Shown here in pieces: positions 6,959 to 16,170 of a DNA stretch of 34,181 nt; the first letter of the stretch is position 1, and every line of letters begins with the position of its first letter. The notes under the pieces were generated by a model. The model did no database searches. It was not told the origin of the DNA and was given only the letters and a program-made list of their open reading frames with translations. Origin of the DNA: Candidatus Peregrinibacteria bacterium. GTDB lineage: Bacteria; Patescibacteriota; Gracilibacteria; Peribacterales; Peribacteraceae. The stretch covers positions 1 to 34,181 of the forward strand of contig JACPXZ010000036.1 in NCBI GenBank assembly GCA_016196225.1, read 5' to 3'. The position numbers and the translations under genes are program-made.

Positions 6959-7405
6959 ATGCATTGTCCTCATTGTAAACATGAAGAGACCTCAGTCATC
7001 GACTCGCGTCTCGCCGAAGACGGGCGGGCCGTGCGTCGCCGTCGCGAGTGCGTAAAATGCAGTCATCGCTTCACAAGCTTCGAACGGCAGGAATTGAATA
7101 CCCTTATTGTCATCAAACGTGACGGGACCCGCGAGCCGTATTCCCGGCCGAAAATCGAACGAGGGGTATGGCTTGCCTGTACCAAACGTCCCGTTACGCA
7201 GCACAAGATTGATGCGATGCTCTCCAAATTGGAGGAAAAATGGGCAAGTAACAAACAAGAAGTCCAAAGCTCCACGATAGGGACCGATGTCATGCGCGAA
7301 CTCAAGCGTCTGGATAAAGTGGCGTACATTCGATTCGCTTCCGTCCACCGGGAGTTTAAGGATGTTGATGAGTTTAAAGAGGAGCTGGGAAAACTATTTA
7401 AGTAA
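6959..7405 (+). CDS. nrdR: Transcriptional repressor NrdR
   Basis: A 148-residue regulator of ribonucleotide reductase genes that senses ATP/dATP. The N-terminal zinc ribbon has Cys3, Cys6, Cys31 and Cys34 (CPHC and CVKC). An ATP-cone domain follows (about 47-137, starting LIVIKRDGTREPYSRPKI). Length is the usual 150 or so. The start at 6959 lies 14 bases after the aspS stop, so the two are probably co-transcribed. TAGATT at 6942-6947 overlaps the aspS stop codon and could also drive a short separate transcript. No ribonucleotide reductase gene or clear pair of NrdR boxes was found in this window. The gene faces tsaC across a repeat-filled convergent gap. Confidence 0.96.
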   Translation: MHCPHCKHEETSVIDSRLAEDGRAVRRRRECVKCSHRFTSFERQELNTLIVIKRDGTREPYSRPKIERGVWLACTKRPVTQHKIDAMLSKLEEKWASNKQEVQSSTIGTDVMRELKRLDKVAYIRFASVHREFKDVDEFKEELGKLFK

Positions 7406-7444
7406 ATTTAAAATTTTGGTAGACAAAAAATACATACAAAAACA

Positions 7445-7564
7445 TGTCATGCTGAGGTGTGAGTGGAGCGAGAGCGGAACGAACCTCGAAGCATCATCAT
7501 AAGAAACAGTCGTTTTATGATCCTTCGAGGCTCCTCACTGCGTTCGTCGCACCTCAGGATGACA
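7445..7564. repeat. Inverted pair of family 1 repeat units in a convergent gap
   Basis: Two units in opposite orientation: 7445-7496 begins TGTCATGCTGAGGTG and ends CCTCGAAGCATCA; 7518-7564 begins TGATCCTTCGAGGC and ends CACCTCAGGATGACA. They are separated by 21 bases. Together they form a large palindrome, extended by ACATGTCAT and ATGACATGT at the two edges. The pair sits between the 3' ends of nrdR and tsaC, where a large hairpin could terminate transcription from both sides. Confidence 0.85.
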
Positions 7565-7579
7565 TGTATGTGTTTTTCT

Positions 7580-8122
7580 TTATAACCGTAACATTTTTGG
7601 CTCTTGGCCCGTGCAATCCACAACTTTCGATGGTGGCACTTCCGGGAGATTGCCACTGTCCAGAATCAAATCACAAGGAACGATGTCATCCACACAGTAA
7701 GGATTGGGTTGTCCGTGCAGGTTGGCGGAGGTTGTTGAAAGAGGTTTGCCGAATTCTTTTGCGAGGCGGCGCGCGATCGGATGTGATGAAATGCGAATGC
7801 CCAGCGAAGAGGCATTCGATTTTAAACATGAGAAGATAATAGTGTTTTTTTTGAGGGGGAGAATGAGGGTCAGTGGGCCCGGGAGATATGTTGTTGCCAA
7901 ATCCTCTGCAAGTGCATTCCACTCCACATATTTTTTTGCTTCCTCAATGGAAGTAAATAATGCGCTTACGGGCATATCGTTTGGACGATGTTTTATACCA
8001 AATAGTTTTGCGACCGCCGTCGGATTTGTCATATCACATGCAAGCCCGTAACAGGTCTCAGTGGCATGAGCAATCACTCCGCCATATTGTAGAATGCGTA
8101 GTGCTTTTTTGATGTTACGCAC
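7580..8122 (-). CDS. tsaC: L-threonylcarbamoyladenylate synthase (TsaC/YrdC/Sua5 family)
   Basis: A 180-residue protein that makes threonylcarbamoyl-AMP from threonine, bicarbonate and ATP, the first step of the t6A37 tRNA modification. Family signatures are visible: ATETCYGLACD (about 20-30), KHRPNDMPV (about 44-52), LPGPLTLIL (about 79-87), LGIRISSHP (about 108-116) and PLSTTSANLHG (about 127-137). Length fits the single-domain TsaC form, without the Sua5 C-terminal domain. The GTG start (8120-8122) overlaps the dnaE TAG stop by one base, so translation is probably coupled to dnaE. No in-frame ATG exists near the N-terminus. No other t6A genes (tsaB, tsaD, tsaE) are present in the window. 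Confidence 0.93.
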   Translation of the reverse strand: MRNIKKALRILQYGGVIAHATETCYGLACDMTNPTAVAKLFGIKHRPNDMPVSALFTSIEEAKKYVEWNALAEDLATTYLPGPLTLILPLKKNTIIFSCLKSNASSLGIRISSHPIARRLAKEFGKPLSTTSANLHGQPNPYCVDDIVPCDLILDSGNLPEVPPSKVVDCTGQEPKMLRL

Positions 8123-11100
8123 TATTCACTACTAACTAAATACTTCCCCACCACTTCCTCAATCTTCTTTTCCAGAATAGTGGACATGGAGATCGTGAGA
8201 GAGACAGGGATAATAGTCTCTCCAATTTTTAACTGCACACGCTCCTTACCAGGAAACTTCTCGAACGTATGTTTGAGTTCGATGAGGAGTTGTTTGGGAG
8301 CGCGCTCCGGCAGAGCAATGGTGTGGATCGATATTTGGAGAGCAGGGGACGAAACGGGAATGAGATCGTGAGTGGGCATTCCTTCTTTAATCCATGCAGC
8401 CAATGGTCCAAGAAAAGTGTTCTCTTCCTTAAATACGGTCATCCGCTCTCCTGCAATGACATTCCCTTCCTCATCAACCAATTCCACCGTTTCTTCCGTT
8501 GGTATTATGGAGTTCGATCGTGACGGGAAGGAGGAGGCGGACTCATCAAAAAATCCTTCTGCCTTGGCATGCGCGATCATCGTAGAGAGGGAGGCCCGTT
8601 TTACGGCATCGGCGCGAACCTGGAGAGCCCCTGCACGCACATTGAGCGATCCCCCGATGACAAGCACGGTATCCGGTTGTTCAAGAAAGTTCTGTGCTGA
8701 CGCGAAGACCTTTGGAAAAAGAGTCACTTCTATTTTTCCGGTGGGATCTTCCAGAAGAATCACGCCCATCGTCTCTCCTTTTTTTGTCTGGATCCGCCGG
8801 ATGGTCTCGACTAACCCTGCCACGGTGATTTTACGGCCGGCATCCTTTACCGAAAATTGCTCGATGAGTTGTGCTTTTTTACCGATGTACTTTTTGAGTC
8901 CCATCAACGGATGACTTGAGACATAGAGACCCAAACACTCTTTTTCCCACTGCAAACGCTGCTGTGGAGAAGCCGGGACAGTGGAGGCAAACTCAATGGT
9001 GGCTTTGGCGAAACTCTCGGAGGTTGTTGCAAAGAGATCCCCCTGTCCTTGTTGAGAATCGCCGCATGCTTTTTTAAAATCGATGATTTTTGTGTAATGT
9101 TCCAACAGTCTTCTTCGTTCCCCGAACGAATCAAGGGCGCCGGATTTTGCAAGAGCCTCGATGAGTTTTTTATTGAGGAGTTTTGCGGGGAGGCGACGAG
9201 CAAGATCTTCGAGGGACGTAAATACTCCTGCTCGTTCCCGTTCGTCGATGATGGTGCGGACGGATGTATCACCTATTCCTTTAATGGCGGACAGCCCAAA
9301 ACGGATGGCTTTTTCGGGAGGGCGGGCAGTGAAGTGTCGAAGCGATTGGTTAATGTCGGGAGGGAGAACATTGATACCCATGGCGCGACATTCTTCTATT
9401 TCCACAAGGATACGGTCGGTACGTGAGGCATCACTGCTGAGGAGCGCCGCCATAAATTCGACCGGATAGTGTGCTTTGAGGTAGGCGGTCTCGAAGGCAA
9501 TGCGTGCGTAACATACTGCATGTGACTTGGGGAAGCCGTAGCCGGCAAATGGCAGCACGACGTCGTCGAATATTTTTTCAGCGAGCGGTTGCGGGTGATG
9601 CAGACTGATTGCACCCTGAATAAATTTCTCCCGTTGGGCATGGAGTTCCTCTTTTATTTTTTTTCCGATTGCTCTGCGGAGTAAATCGGCTTCTCCCAGA
9701 GAAAATCCTGCAAACGTCTGTGCGAGCTTAAGAATTTGCTCCTGATATACGCCGATGCCGTACGTTTCTTGAAGAATGTCTTTTAAATCAGGGTGGAGGT
9801 AGACCACTTTTTCTTGTCCATGTTTACGCTTGATGTAATCCGGTATCCATTCCATGGGCCCGGGGCGGTAGAGGGCTGCCATGGCAGTAATGTCCTGGAA
9901 TGTAGAGGGTTTAAGTTGCCGAAGGTATCGCCGCATTCCGGCGGATTCAAACTGAAACACTCCGGTTGTTTCTCCACGCTTGAGGAGATCGAATGCTTTA
10001 CGATCGGACGGTGGAATGCGGCGTATATCCACCTCTTTGTCGCATGTTCTTTTGATGATTTCCAGTGTTGTCTGGATAACCGTCAGGTTGGTCAGTCCTA
10101 AAAAGTCCATTTTGAGGAGGCCGAGCGCATGGAGAGATTTGGCGGCAAATTGTGTGATGATCGTTTGATCATCTTTGGGAGCTCGTTGGAGAGCGGTGAA
10201 GGTGACGGCGGGTTCGGGAGTAATAATGACGCCGCAGGCATGAATGGAAACGTGGCGATTTTTCCCTTCGAGTTTGAGTGCGGCATCGAAAATCCGACGG
10301 TAGGTTTCGTTGCCGGTATAAGCAGTGTGAAGTTCATCGGTTTTGAGTGCGTCGCAGAGTCTTGTTCCCGGCCGATCTGGGATGAGTTTTGCCAGTGCAT
10401 TCATTTCCAGGAATGAAACGCCGTACGCGCGTCCGACATCTTTGACCGCTGCTCGGGCAGCCAGTGTCCCAAAGGTACATATCTGTACAACGTGGTCTTT
10501 CCCGTACTTTTCGCGCACGTATTCGAGTACTTCATCCCGTCGGGTATCGGCAAAATCCATATCGATATCGGGCATGTCGATCCGCTCCGGATTAAGGAAT
10601 CGTTCGAAGATGAGTCCATGTTCCAGAGGGTCGAGTGCGGTAATATTGAGGGAGTAGCTCACGAGAGATCCCGCTGCTGATCCCCGACCGGGACCGACGG
10701 TGATGCCACGGCGTTTCGCCTCATTCACAAAGTCTGCGACGATGAGAAAGTAGCCCGAAAACCCCATTTGTTTGATGATTTGGAGTTCATGCTCAAGGCG
10801 CGCGCGGTGGAGATCCGAGGTATGTTCTCCATACCGCTGCATAAGTCCGATCTCGGCAAGACGACGGAGTTCGCTGTCTTCCGATTCGTGTAACGGTACG
10901 GTGAATCGGGGAATATGGTATCCGGTATTTTTGAAAGAAATCTGACAGCGATCGGCAATAGCGCGCGAATTTTTTAAGGCATCCGGCACGTGACCAAATA
11001 CACGTTCAAGTTCACTGAACGGACGCATGGAGAAGTCGCACCCCTGCATAGAGAACCGGTTGGGATCGTTGACGAGCGCATTTTTTTGGATACAGAGGAG

Positions 11101-11769
11101 GACATCGTGAGCTTCGGCGTCTTCGGGTCGGCAGTAGTGGCTGGCACAGGTTACGACCAGAGGGATGTCGAGGGCTTTGCTCCATGTAATCAGTTGTTGA
11201 TTGATCTCGGCTTGTCCGGTGACATTGGGGAGATCAATAAGTTCAAAGTACACGTTGTTTTTCCCGAAGAACGATTGATATTTCTCCGCAAGTGCCGTGA
11301 TGCGATCTCCGTCTTCTGCGAGAGCGGCTTGAGGGATAAGTCCCTCGATGGAGCCGGAAAGCGCAATAAGCCCATTGCCGTAGGTTTTGAGGAGTTCATC
11401 ATCGACCCGTGGTTTGCCGTACAATCCCTCGAGAGAGGCGAACGTCGCGAGTTTCAAAAGATTTTGATATCCGTCCTGCGACTCCGCGATGAGGATCAGA
11501 GGTGAAAGGGCAGCATCGATAGTGGGATCGAGGTCTAGCCGTGTCCGTGCCGCGACGTAGACCTCCATGCCGAGAACGGGTTTGAGATTATATTTGTGTG
11601 CGGCTTGATAGAACTCCATCAGGCCATAGGTGTAGCCTTTATCCGTGAGAGCAACGGCGGATTGTCCAAGTTCATGCGCCCGCAAAACAATCTCCTCAGG
11701 GCTTGGTAATGCTTCAAGAAGAGAGTAGGTGCTGTGGAAATGCAGATGGACGAAATCTTCGGATCTCAC
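8122..11769 (-). CDS. dnaE: DNA polymerase III alpha subunit (DnaE type)
   Basis: The replicative polymerase, 1215 residues. Order of parts: N-terminal PHP domain (HLHFHSTYS at 8-16, metal-binding histidines present); palm with GPGRGSAAGS (359-368) and the catalytic PDIDMDF at 400-406, so Asp401 and Asp403; the third acidic residue in KMDFLGLTNL (near 560); helix-hairpin-helix region (AIKGIGDTSVRTI); OB fold (about 990-1040, ITVAGLVETIRRI); and a C-terminal tail-like domain. Only a DnaE-type core is seen, with no inserted exonuclease and no intein. The start is GTG at 11769; no in-frame start lies between it and the upstream stop. TATACT is seven bases upstream. tsaC follows with a one-base overlap. 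Confidence 0.97.
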   Translation of the reverse strand: MRSEDFVHLHFHSTYSLLEALPSPEEIVLRAHELGQSAVALTDKGYTYGLMEFYQAAHKYNLKPVLGMEVYVAARTRLDLDPTIDAALSPLILIAESQDGYQNLLKLATFASLEGLYGKPRVDDELLKTYGNGLIALSGSIEGLIPQAALAEDGDRITALAEKYQSFFGKNNVYFELIDLPNVTGQAEINQQLITWSKALDIPLVVTCASHYCRPEDAEAHDVLLCIQKNALVNDPNRFSMQGCDFSMRPFSELERVFGHVPDALKNSRAIADRCQISFKNTGYHIPRFTVPLHESEDSELRRLAEIGLMQRYGEHTSDLHRARLEHELQIIKQMGFSGYFLIVADFVNEAKRRGITVGPGRGSAAGSLVSYSLNITALDPLEHGLIFERFLNPERIDMPDIDMDFADTRRDEVLEYVREKYGKDHVVQICTFGTLAARAAVKDVGRAYGVSFLEMNALAKLIPDRPGTRLCDALKTDELHTAYTGNETYRRIFDAALKLEGKNRHVSIHACGVIITPEPAVTFTALQRAPKDDQTIITQFAAKSLHALGLLKMDFLGLTNLTVIQTTLEIIKRTCDKEVDIRRIPPSDRKAFDLLKRGETTGVFQFESAGMRRYLRQLKPSTFQDITAMAALYRPGPMEWIPDYIKRKHGQEKVVYLHPDLKDILQETYGIGVYQEQILKLAQTFAGFSLGEADLLRRAIGKKIKEELHAQREKFIQGAISLHHPQPLAEKIFDDVVLPFAGYGFPKSHAVCYARIAFETAYLKAHYPVEFMAALLSSDASRTDRILVEIEECRAMGINVLPPDINQSLRHFTARPPEKAIRFGLSAIKGIGDTSVRTIIDERERAGVFTSLEDLARRLPAKLLNKKLIEALAKSGALDSFGERRRLLEHYTKIIDFKKACGDSQQGQGDLFATTSESFAKATIEFASTVPASPQQRLQWEKECLGLYVSSHPLMGLKKYIGKKAQLIEQFSVKDAGRKITVAGLVETIRRIQTKKGETMGVILLEDPTGKIEVTLFPKVFASAQNFLEQPDTVLVIGGSLNVRAGALQVRADAVKRASLSTMIAHAKAEGFFDESASSFPSRSNSIIPTEETVELVDEEGNVIAGERMTVFKEENTFLGPLAAWIKEGMPTHDLIPVSSPALQISIHTIALPERAPKQLLIELKHTFEKFPGKERVQLKIGETIIPVSLTISMSTILEKKIEEVVGKYLVSSE

Positions 11770-11776
11770 GTATGGG

Positions 11777-11782
11777 AGTATA
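11777..11782 (-). promoter_or_regulatory. Candidate -10 box (TATACT) of dnaE
   Basis: TATACT on the minus strand ends 7 bases before the GTG start. It is the closest match to TATAAT among the start-proximal boxes here. It lies in the 38-base gap after the exported cassette, suggesting that dnaE starts its own leaderless transcript. Confidence 0.55.
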
Positions 11783-11807
11783 GGGCTTCACCATGCTTTT
11801 TAGCCAG

Positions 11808-13493
11808 CTAGTTGCACGAATTCTGCGGGATGGGGAAGTTCATTTCGGAGTCCAGTTTTGCCGCCTGTATACATTTTTCGGAGCGAGGGCTCTCGCACGA
11901 ATCCCCAAGAAACGAACCGTTCGTGTACGGGAAGCATTCGTCGGCGAGTGCAATGCGAATAATCTTTTCGAGGATCATATTGCATGGCTGGTACACGCAT
12001 GTTCGGCGGATAAAATATGCAAACGCAATGGCGAATTCACGCATGCCGCTGCGGTCACTTGCGAGCGTTGCAAAGCTACCCACGGCACCCCGCAGAGGAC
12101 CAAGCGCGCCCCGCATTTCGAGGAGAGGATCGCTGCCAATAGGGAAGATGGTACTGTCACCCTGTTCCTGGAGACGACTGAAGAGTTGGAGTGCCGGTCG
12201 GGCAATGAATTGGAACATGGCACCGAATCCCGTTGTGTTTGGACTGACACCGCTGGTAGAAGGAGACAGCGCAGAAAATTCTTGGGGGAATTTGTAAACA
12301 TCCGGAAATTCACGTGATTCGCCATCCGCTTCGCGCGTTTCCCGAAAAACGTCGAGAATGCGTGGCTCATCTTTCTCAATCGAGAATGGTCCGCGCAGTT
12401 CCCACCAATTTGCATCTTCAGCGGTAATGCATCGGTCGCCAAATCCGCATTCCGCGTCATTGATACATGATTGAGAAGAATTCCGTTCACAGGATCCGCG
12501 CTTTAGTCCACTGACGCAGTTCCCCATGCCCGACTGTTGGCAGTCGATATTTTCAGTACATTGCATCTGTCTGTTAAATTCGCAGAAATTTCGGAGGCAT
12601 CCTCCTGCTGTGCGATGCAATCGAGGGGCGGACGGGACGGGACTGGTACCTGTTTGTTGCTGAAGATCCATGATTTGTTGTGCTTGTAAAAGGTAGGTTG
12701 ATACCTGGGTGGTAAGGGACTGGAGACTTGCCCGTTCGTCCGCGGTCGGTCGATGAGCGGTTCGCGGGGTAAGAATATCCAGATCGCAGCCAAACCCGAT
12801 CACGTTTGGCGGGAGATAATCGGTGTGGAACGGGCACATTTCTGTCTGGCACATTGGATTGCAACCGATCCCGCCGTCACATTCTTCCCCCACTTCTATA
12901 ATGTCGTTCCCGCATGTTGGCAGGGTGACAGTGGTGGCGGGCGTTCCAAATACATACGGACCACTGGGATTATCAAATAAGAAGGACCGGTGCCAGAACG
13001 GATCCTGATAGGACGGGTCCCGTGCGCCTTCGACGAGAACTTGGAGATGTTGGTTAAGAAAATGAAGCAAAGACTGAAGTCGTAAGATGCTTTCGGTCCT
13101 TTTGCCGACAATGGCCTGATGGAATGCCGTGCGCACCTCGTCTATTTTGCATTCGAGGAGGTACACATCAATGCGCAAACATGCGGTATTGCGAAGAAGA
13201 TCGCGCTCTGTTTGTACAATACGAAATTGCGTATCGAGTAGGGAAAGAAACGCGGTCTCAATCGCGCGGATCCAGCTTGGAAGGTACGTATTAAAGTTTG
13301 CATGGGCGGATTGTGTGGAGGCAAATGTAAGACCGGCGCTGGCTCGTTCGAGAACGCGCTCTGTAAAATGGGAGGAAACGGGGGGGAGAGACTGGAGAGC
13401 ATCCTTACAGTCGGGACTGAGGAGTGCTTGAGCCGGTTCTGGTTGGAGAACAAACATCGAAGCGATGCCGATCATGATGATTATCCGCTTCAT
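11808..13493 (-). CDS. Exported Cys-rich protein of unknown function (cassette gene 5)
   Basis: A 561-residue protein. The ATG at 13493 is preferred over one six codons upstream because it overlaps the previous TGA as ATGA and places a clean signal peptide (MKRIIIMIGIASMF to AQA, about 1-23) at the N-terminus. A helical region (about 30-160) contains several Cys. A segment near 195-220 reads CGNDIIEVGEECDGG followed by CNPMC, resembling the Cys-rich repeat of exported myxobacterial and other bacterial surface proteins (DUF4215-like). A second Cys-rich block (about 300-365, CLRNFCEF to CITAED) follows. The C-terminal half is helical with a few more Cys (RRTCVYQPCN). No enzyme motif was recognised. 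It is probably an extracytoplasmic, disulfide-stabilised protein working with the four genes before it. Confidence 0.85.
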   Translation of the reverse strand: MKRIIIMIGIASMFVLQPEPAQALLSPDCKDALQSLPPVSSHFTERVLERASAGLTFASTQSAHANFNTYLPSWIRAIETAFLSLLDTQFRIVQTERDLLRNTACLRIDVYLLECKIDEVRTAFHQAIVGKRTESILRLQSLLHFLNQHLQVLVEGARDPSYQDPFWHRSFLFDNPSGPYVFGTPATTVTLPTCGNDIIEVGEECDGGIGCNPMCQTEMCPFHTDYLPPNVIGFGCDLDILTPRTAHRPTADERASLQSLTTQVSTYLLQAQQIMDLQQQTGTSPVPSAPRLHRTAGGCLRNFCEFNRQMQCTENIDCQQSGMGNCVSGLKRGSCERNSSQSCINDAECGFGDRCITAEDANWWELRGPFSIEKDEPRILDVFRETREADGESREFPDVYKFPQEFSALSPSTSGVSPNTTGFGAMFQFIARPALQLFSRLQEQGDSTIFPIGSDPLLEMRGALGPLRGAVGSFATLASDRSGMREFAIAFAYFIRRTCVYQPCNMILEKIIRIALADECFPYTNGSFLGDSCESPRSEKCIQAAKLDSEMNFPIPQNSCN

Positions 13494-15406
13494 GGGGTTC
13501 CAAATGGGCACATCGCAACCGGAAATTCAGTCTCTTTTATCGAAGAAAGCAGTGTACTTGCGATATGGATGATGTCCGCAAGAGATCGGGTGGTTGCGCG
13601 GAGGTAATTGGCATAGAGACTTGTCGCGATGCGGGTTCCGATTGCTGCACCGGTAAGTTCCAGTCCCTTTATCGGTTCGTGTTGTTCTTTTCCCTGCATG
13701 AGAAGACGTTGGATGAGTGGTTGATAATCGGTTCCGGGATATGAGAGTGCCCGTCGGATATCAAAAAGACAAAGTGCGGGAGGGGTTCGCGGCGGGAGTC
13801 CGTTTATTTGACAAAGAGCGGCATCCAGCTTTTGGATAAGGAGTTGAGGACGATATCGGGGGATCGTTGTTTGGGTGATCGGAGGGATTTGGAGGATGGG
13901 AGTCCGTACAGGTTCAGGTTGTATACGACTTTCCCATGGATAGGACTGCCCTTCGACGACAAAGGTATTCTGGCCGGAGGTAAGGCGGTGGTATTCGAGC
14001 GATCCCTCAATACATGCGCCGATATAGCAGGCATTATTCCCGATGGTATTGCGATAAAGGACTTGTTCCCTCGGATCGCAGACAGGGCGTGAAGGTGTCG
14101 AGGATGAACTGCTTGTATTGATGCCGGTTGTTCGCCAGGCAATATCGGCACAGAGATCGGGGCCGAGTTGCGTGGTTTTAACGGTTGCATTTTTGTTCTG
14201 CTGACAACGCATGAGGGTGATTTGGTTGGTTTGAGTGGGTGGCTGTCCGCTCTCATCACATTTCTCGCCGGCGGTCTTGATACGATCGCGGCAAAGATAT
14301 CCCTTTGCAGGGAAGGGGTGAGTGCACAGGCCGAGCCCATCAACGGGTTTGTTTCCGGATACAGGGGCCGGCGGGTAGCGCCCGCCGAGAATGGCCTCTC
14401 CGTTGTCGCCAATGAGGGATGGTAGAGCGGGTTCTTGAGGGAACTGCCAGTGAAGACCGATGTCTCCCCATGGCCATCCAGCATTGGGATTCCCGTCAAT
14501 ACGTGCCCAGATAATAATGTTTTCGGGCATGTGCTGATCGAGGAAATCATTACCAAAGATAAATAGGACGATTTCCTTTTTGTCGAGTGGGGGATCGAAC
14601 TCATTCACATCGAAAGGGTTTTTGGGAAGGGCGCTCCAGATATCAACGAGCGCCTGCTCAATATCAGAGGTGCCGTTACTGCCGTTCCATCGCCGAAAGA
14701 GATCCTGACGTTCGGTATTGAGGCCGTTATCGGGATCACCACTCGGAGCTTCGAGGTGGAATGGAAGAAGTGGAGAAATACCAAATGAGGGAGTGCGCTC
14801 TCCTCGAACGAAACGCAGACCGTGCTGGTAGCGCCAAACCGCAGCAGCGCGTTCGTGCTCGGGGACTGCTATCAGTTTTGTACGGAGCGTATCCACCAGT
14901 GGACCCATGACCTGATGATCAATCAGTTTGGTTCGGACGAGGACGCCGGTACCGACATCTTCAATGTTTCCGCCTGTTCCCGTTTGCCAAATACTGATGA
15001 TGCCCTGATAGCGGGAGGAAAAATCCAGAGCCCGTCCCGGCATGCCATCTACCGGGAGTTCCTCGCCGGTGGTAAGCGCCTGCAAATTACGGCCGACGGC
15101 TCGGACCAATATTTCGCGTCCGAGGATGTCTCTGATCCGGACACGAAATTCCGCGCAATCGGTATGTTGTTTGGCGGGTTGTTTACCGCACACCGTTGCG
15201 ATCTGATTGCGAATAGTGCCGGTAATATCGGCGTCCGTGACATCCGAATAGATCTTCTGAATAAATTGTTTCACAATGGATTCGGCGTCCTCAAAGAGGA
15301 GTTCTTTCTTGAGCATATCAACGGTGTTTGTGTACGGGGAGGCGATAGCTCGCATGGGGACTATGAGACAAATTGCAATGCCGATCATAAAAGTGGGAAT
15401 GTTCAT
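13490..15406 (-). CDS. Exported protein of unknown function (cassette gene 4)
   Basis: A 638-residue protein. The start at 15406 forms an ATGA overlap with the preceding gene and gives a signal peptide (MNIPTFMIGIAICLIVP to AIA, about 1-22); a longer frame runs upstream but would bury the signal peptide. The N-terminal region (about 25-160) is helical, with VCGKQPAKQHTDC holding a Cys pair. A Pro/Trp-rich middle contains IIIWARIDGNPNAGWPWGD and a stretch of short Cys-containing segments (LCTHPFPAKGYLCRDRIK, CDPREQVLYR, CYIGACIEG) with a Ser-rich linker. The C-terminal region (about 560-638) is helical. No catalytic motif or membrane helix beyond the signal was found. Family unknown to me. Confidence 0.84.
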   Translation of the reverse strand: MNIPTFMIGIAICLIVPMRAIASPYTNTVDMLKKELLFEDAESIVKQFIQKIYSDVTDADITGTIRNQIATVCGKQPAKQHTDCAEFRVRIRDILGREILVRAVGRNLQALTTGEELPVDGMPGRALDFSSRYQGIISIWQTGTGGNIEDVGTGVLVRTKLIDHQVMGPLVDTLRTKLIAVPEHERAAAVWRYQHGLRFVRGERTPSFGISPLLPFHLEAPSGDPDNGLNTERQDLFRRWNGSNGTSDIEQALVDIWSALPKNPFDVNEFDPPLDKKEIVLFIFGNDFLDQHMPENIIIWARIDGNPNAGWPWGDIGLHWQFPQEPALPSLIGDNGEAILGGRYPPAPVSGNKPVDGLGLCTHPFPAKGYLCRDRIKTAGEKCDESGQPPTQTNQITLMRCQQNKNATVKTTQLGPDLCADIAWRTTGINTSSSSSTPSRPVCDPREQVLYRNTIGNNACYIGACIEGSLEYHRLTSGQNTFVVEGQSYPWESRIQPEPVRTPILQIPPITQTTIPRYRPQLLIQKLDAALCQINGLPPRTPPALCLFDIRRALSYPGTDYQPLIQRLLMQGKEQHEPIKGLELTGAAIGTRIATSLYANYLRATTRSLADIIHIASTLLSSIKETEFPVAMCPFGTP

Positions 15407-16170
15407 GATGGCGGAGGGTCTCGAAGTGATCCGCGGGCATCCCAGACGCGGGGGAGACAAGTGCTGCCTTCGGAGATAAGGCCGAGGACATTGCGAAGGT
15501 CCAAGGACGCGCGTTCGATGCATTCGAGATCAAGGAGAAATGGACGCAGGCGATCGAGAGCGCCGCTCGTGGAGAGGATGCGGTCGAGCGCCGATCGCGC
15601 AATACGAAGTTCCTGCTCGATAACGGACTCCCGGCGTTTACGTTCGACGCCGAATTCTGGCCACTGGAGAGGAAGCTTGGAAAAAAGAGGAGCATCATTC
15701 ATGATATTGACGTCGAGAAAGGTTCGGTGGTTTTTCAGAGCGCACTCATAGATGCGCAAAAATTCAAGGAGGACCACACCAAAATCCTGTTCGGAAAGAC
15801 TGGCGAGATTTTGCGGGTCCTGCCATGGAGGAAGTTGGGTGGCAATGAGGAAGAGTGGAGCGCTCGGTTGCAACAGACCGGAAAGGTCTGGGGCGGCGCA
15901 CTGAAGATTGGAGAAGAACGGTGAATCGGATCCCTGGTTATTAAAACTCTTGAGATGTGCAGTCACGGCAGCGTCTACCAGTTGATGGTAGGCATATGCC
16001 CAAAAATTGAAGGGGATCAGAGAGAAAATGGTTCCATCACCGGAGCAGGGGGGTAAGGTCGTATTGACAAAAAATCCCTGACGCGGAGGGGTGTTCCCTG
16101 GTGTGCAACTTGCGGTTATGATCGCAAGGAGAAACGTTGCCAGCGCTTTTTTGGATTGGTTCAATCGCAT
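15403..16170 (-). CDS. Predicted lipoprotein of unknown function (cassette gene 3)
   Basis: A 255-residue protein. The N-terminus MRLNQSKKALATFLLAIITASC has a basic start, a hydrophobic core and a plausible lipobox ending at Cys22, so it should be lipidated and anchored on the outer face of the membrane. The mature part is mainly helical with sparse Cys (at LPPCSG, NLQCAAPD, IYECALK, DLECIERAS and STCLPRV), giving possible disulfides. It starts 10 bases inside the previous gene and ends in an ATGA overlap with the next. LspA, which would process it, is encoded at 27135. Function unknown. Confidence 0.82.
   Translation of the reverse strand: MRLNQSKKALATFLLAIITASCTPGNTPPRQGFFVNTTLPPCSGDGTIFSLIPFNFWAYAYHQLVDAAVTAHLKSFNNQGSDSPFFSNLQCAAPDLSGLLQPSAPLFLIATQLPPWQDPQNLASLSEQDFGVVLLEFLRIYECALKNHRTFLDVNIMNDAPLFSKLPLQWPEFGVERKRRESVIEQELRIARSALDRILSTSGALDRLRPFLLDLECIERASLDLRNVLGLISEGSTCLPRVWDARGSLRDPPPS

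Noticed and set aside
2062-7564. The repeated CCTCAGGATGACA sequences as a CRISPR array
   Set aside because: Copies are few, scattered, internally palindromic and not regularly spaced; no cas genes are present.
14822-15751. Plus-strand frame of 309 codons opposite the exported cassette
   Set aside because: It crosses the ends of two tightly coupled minus-strand genes with signal peptides and has no recognisable domain.
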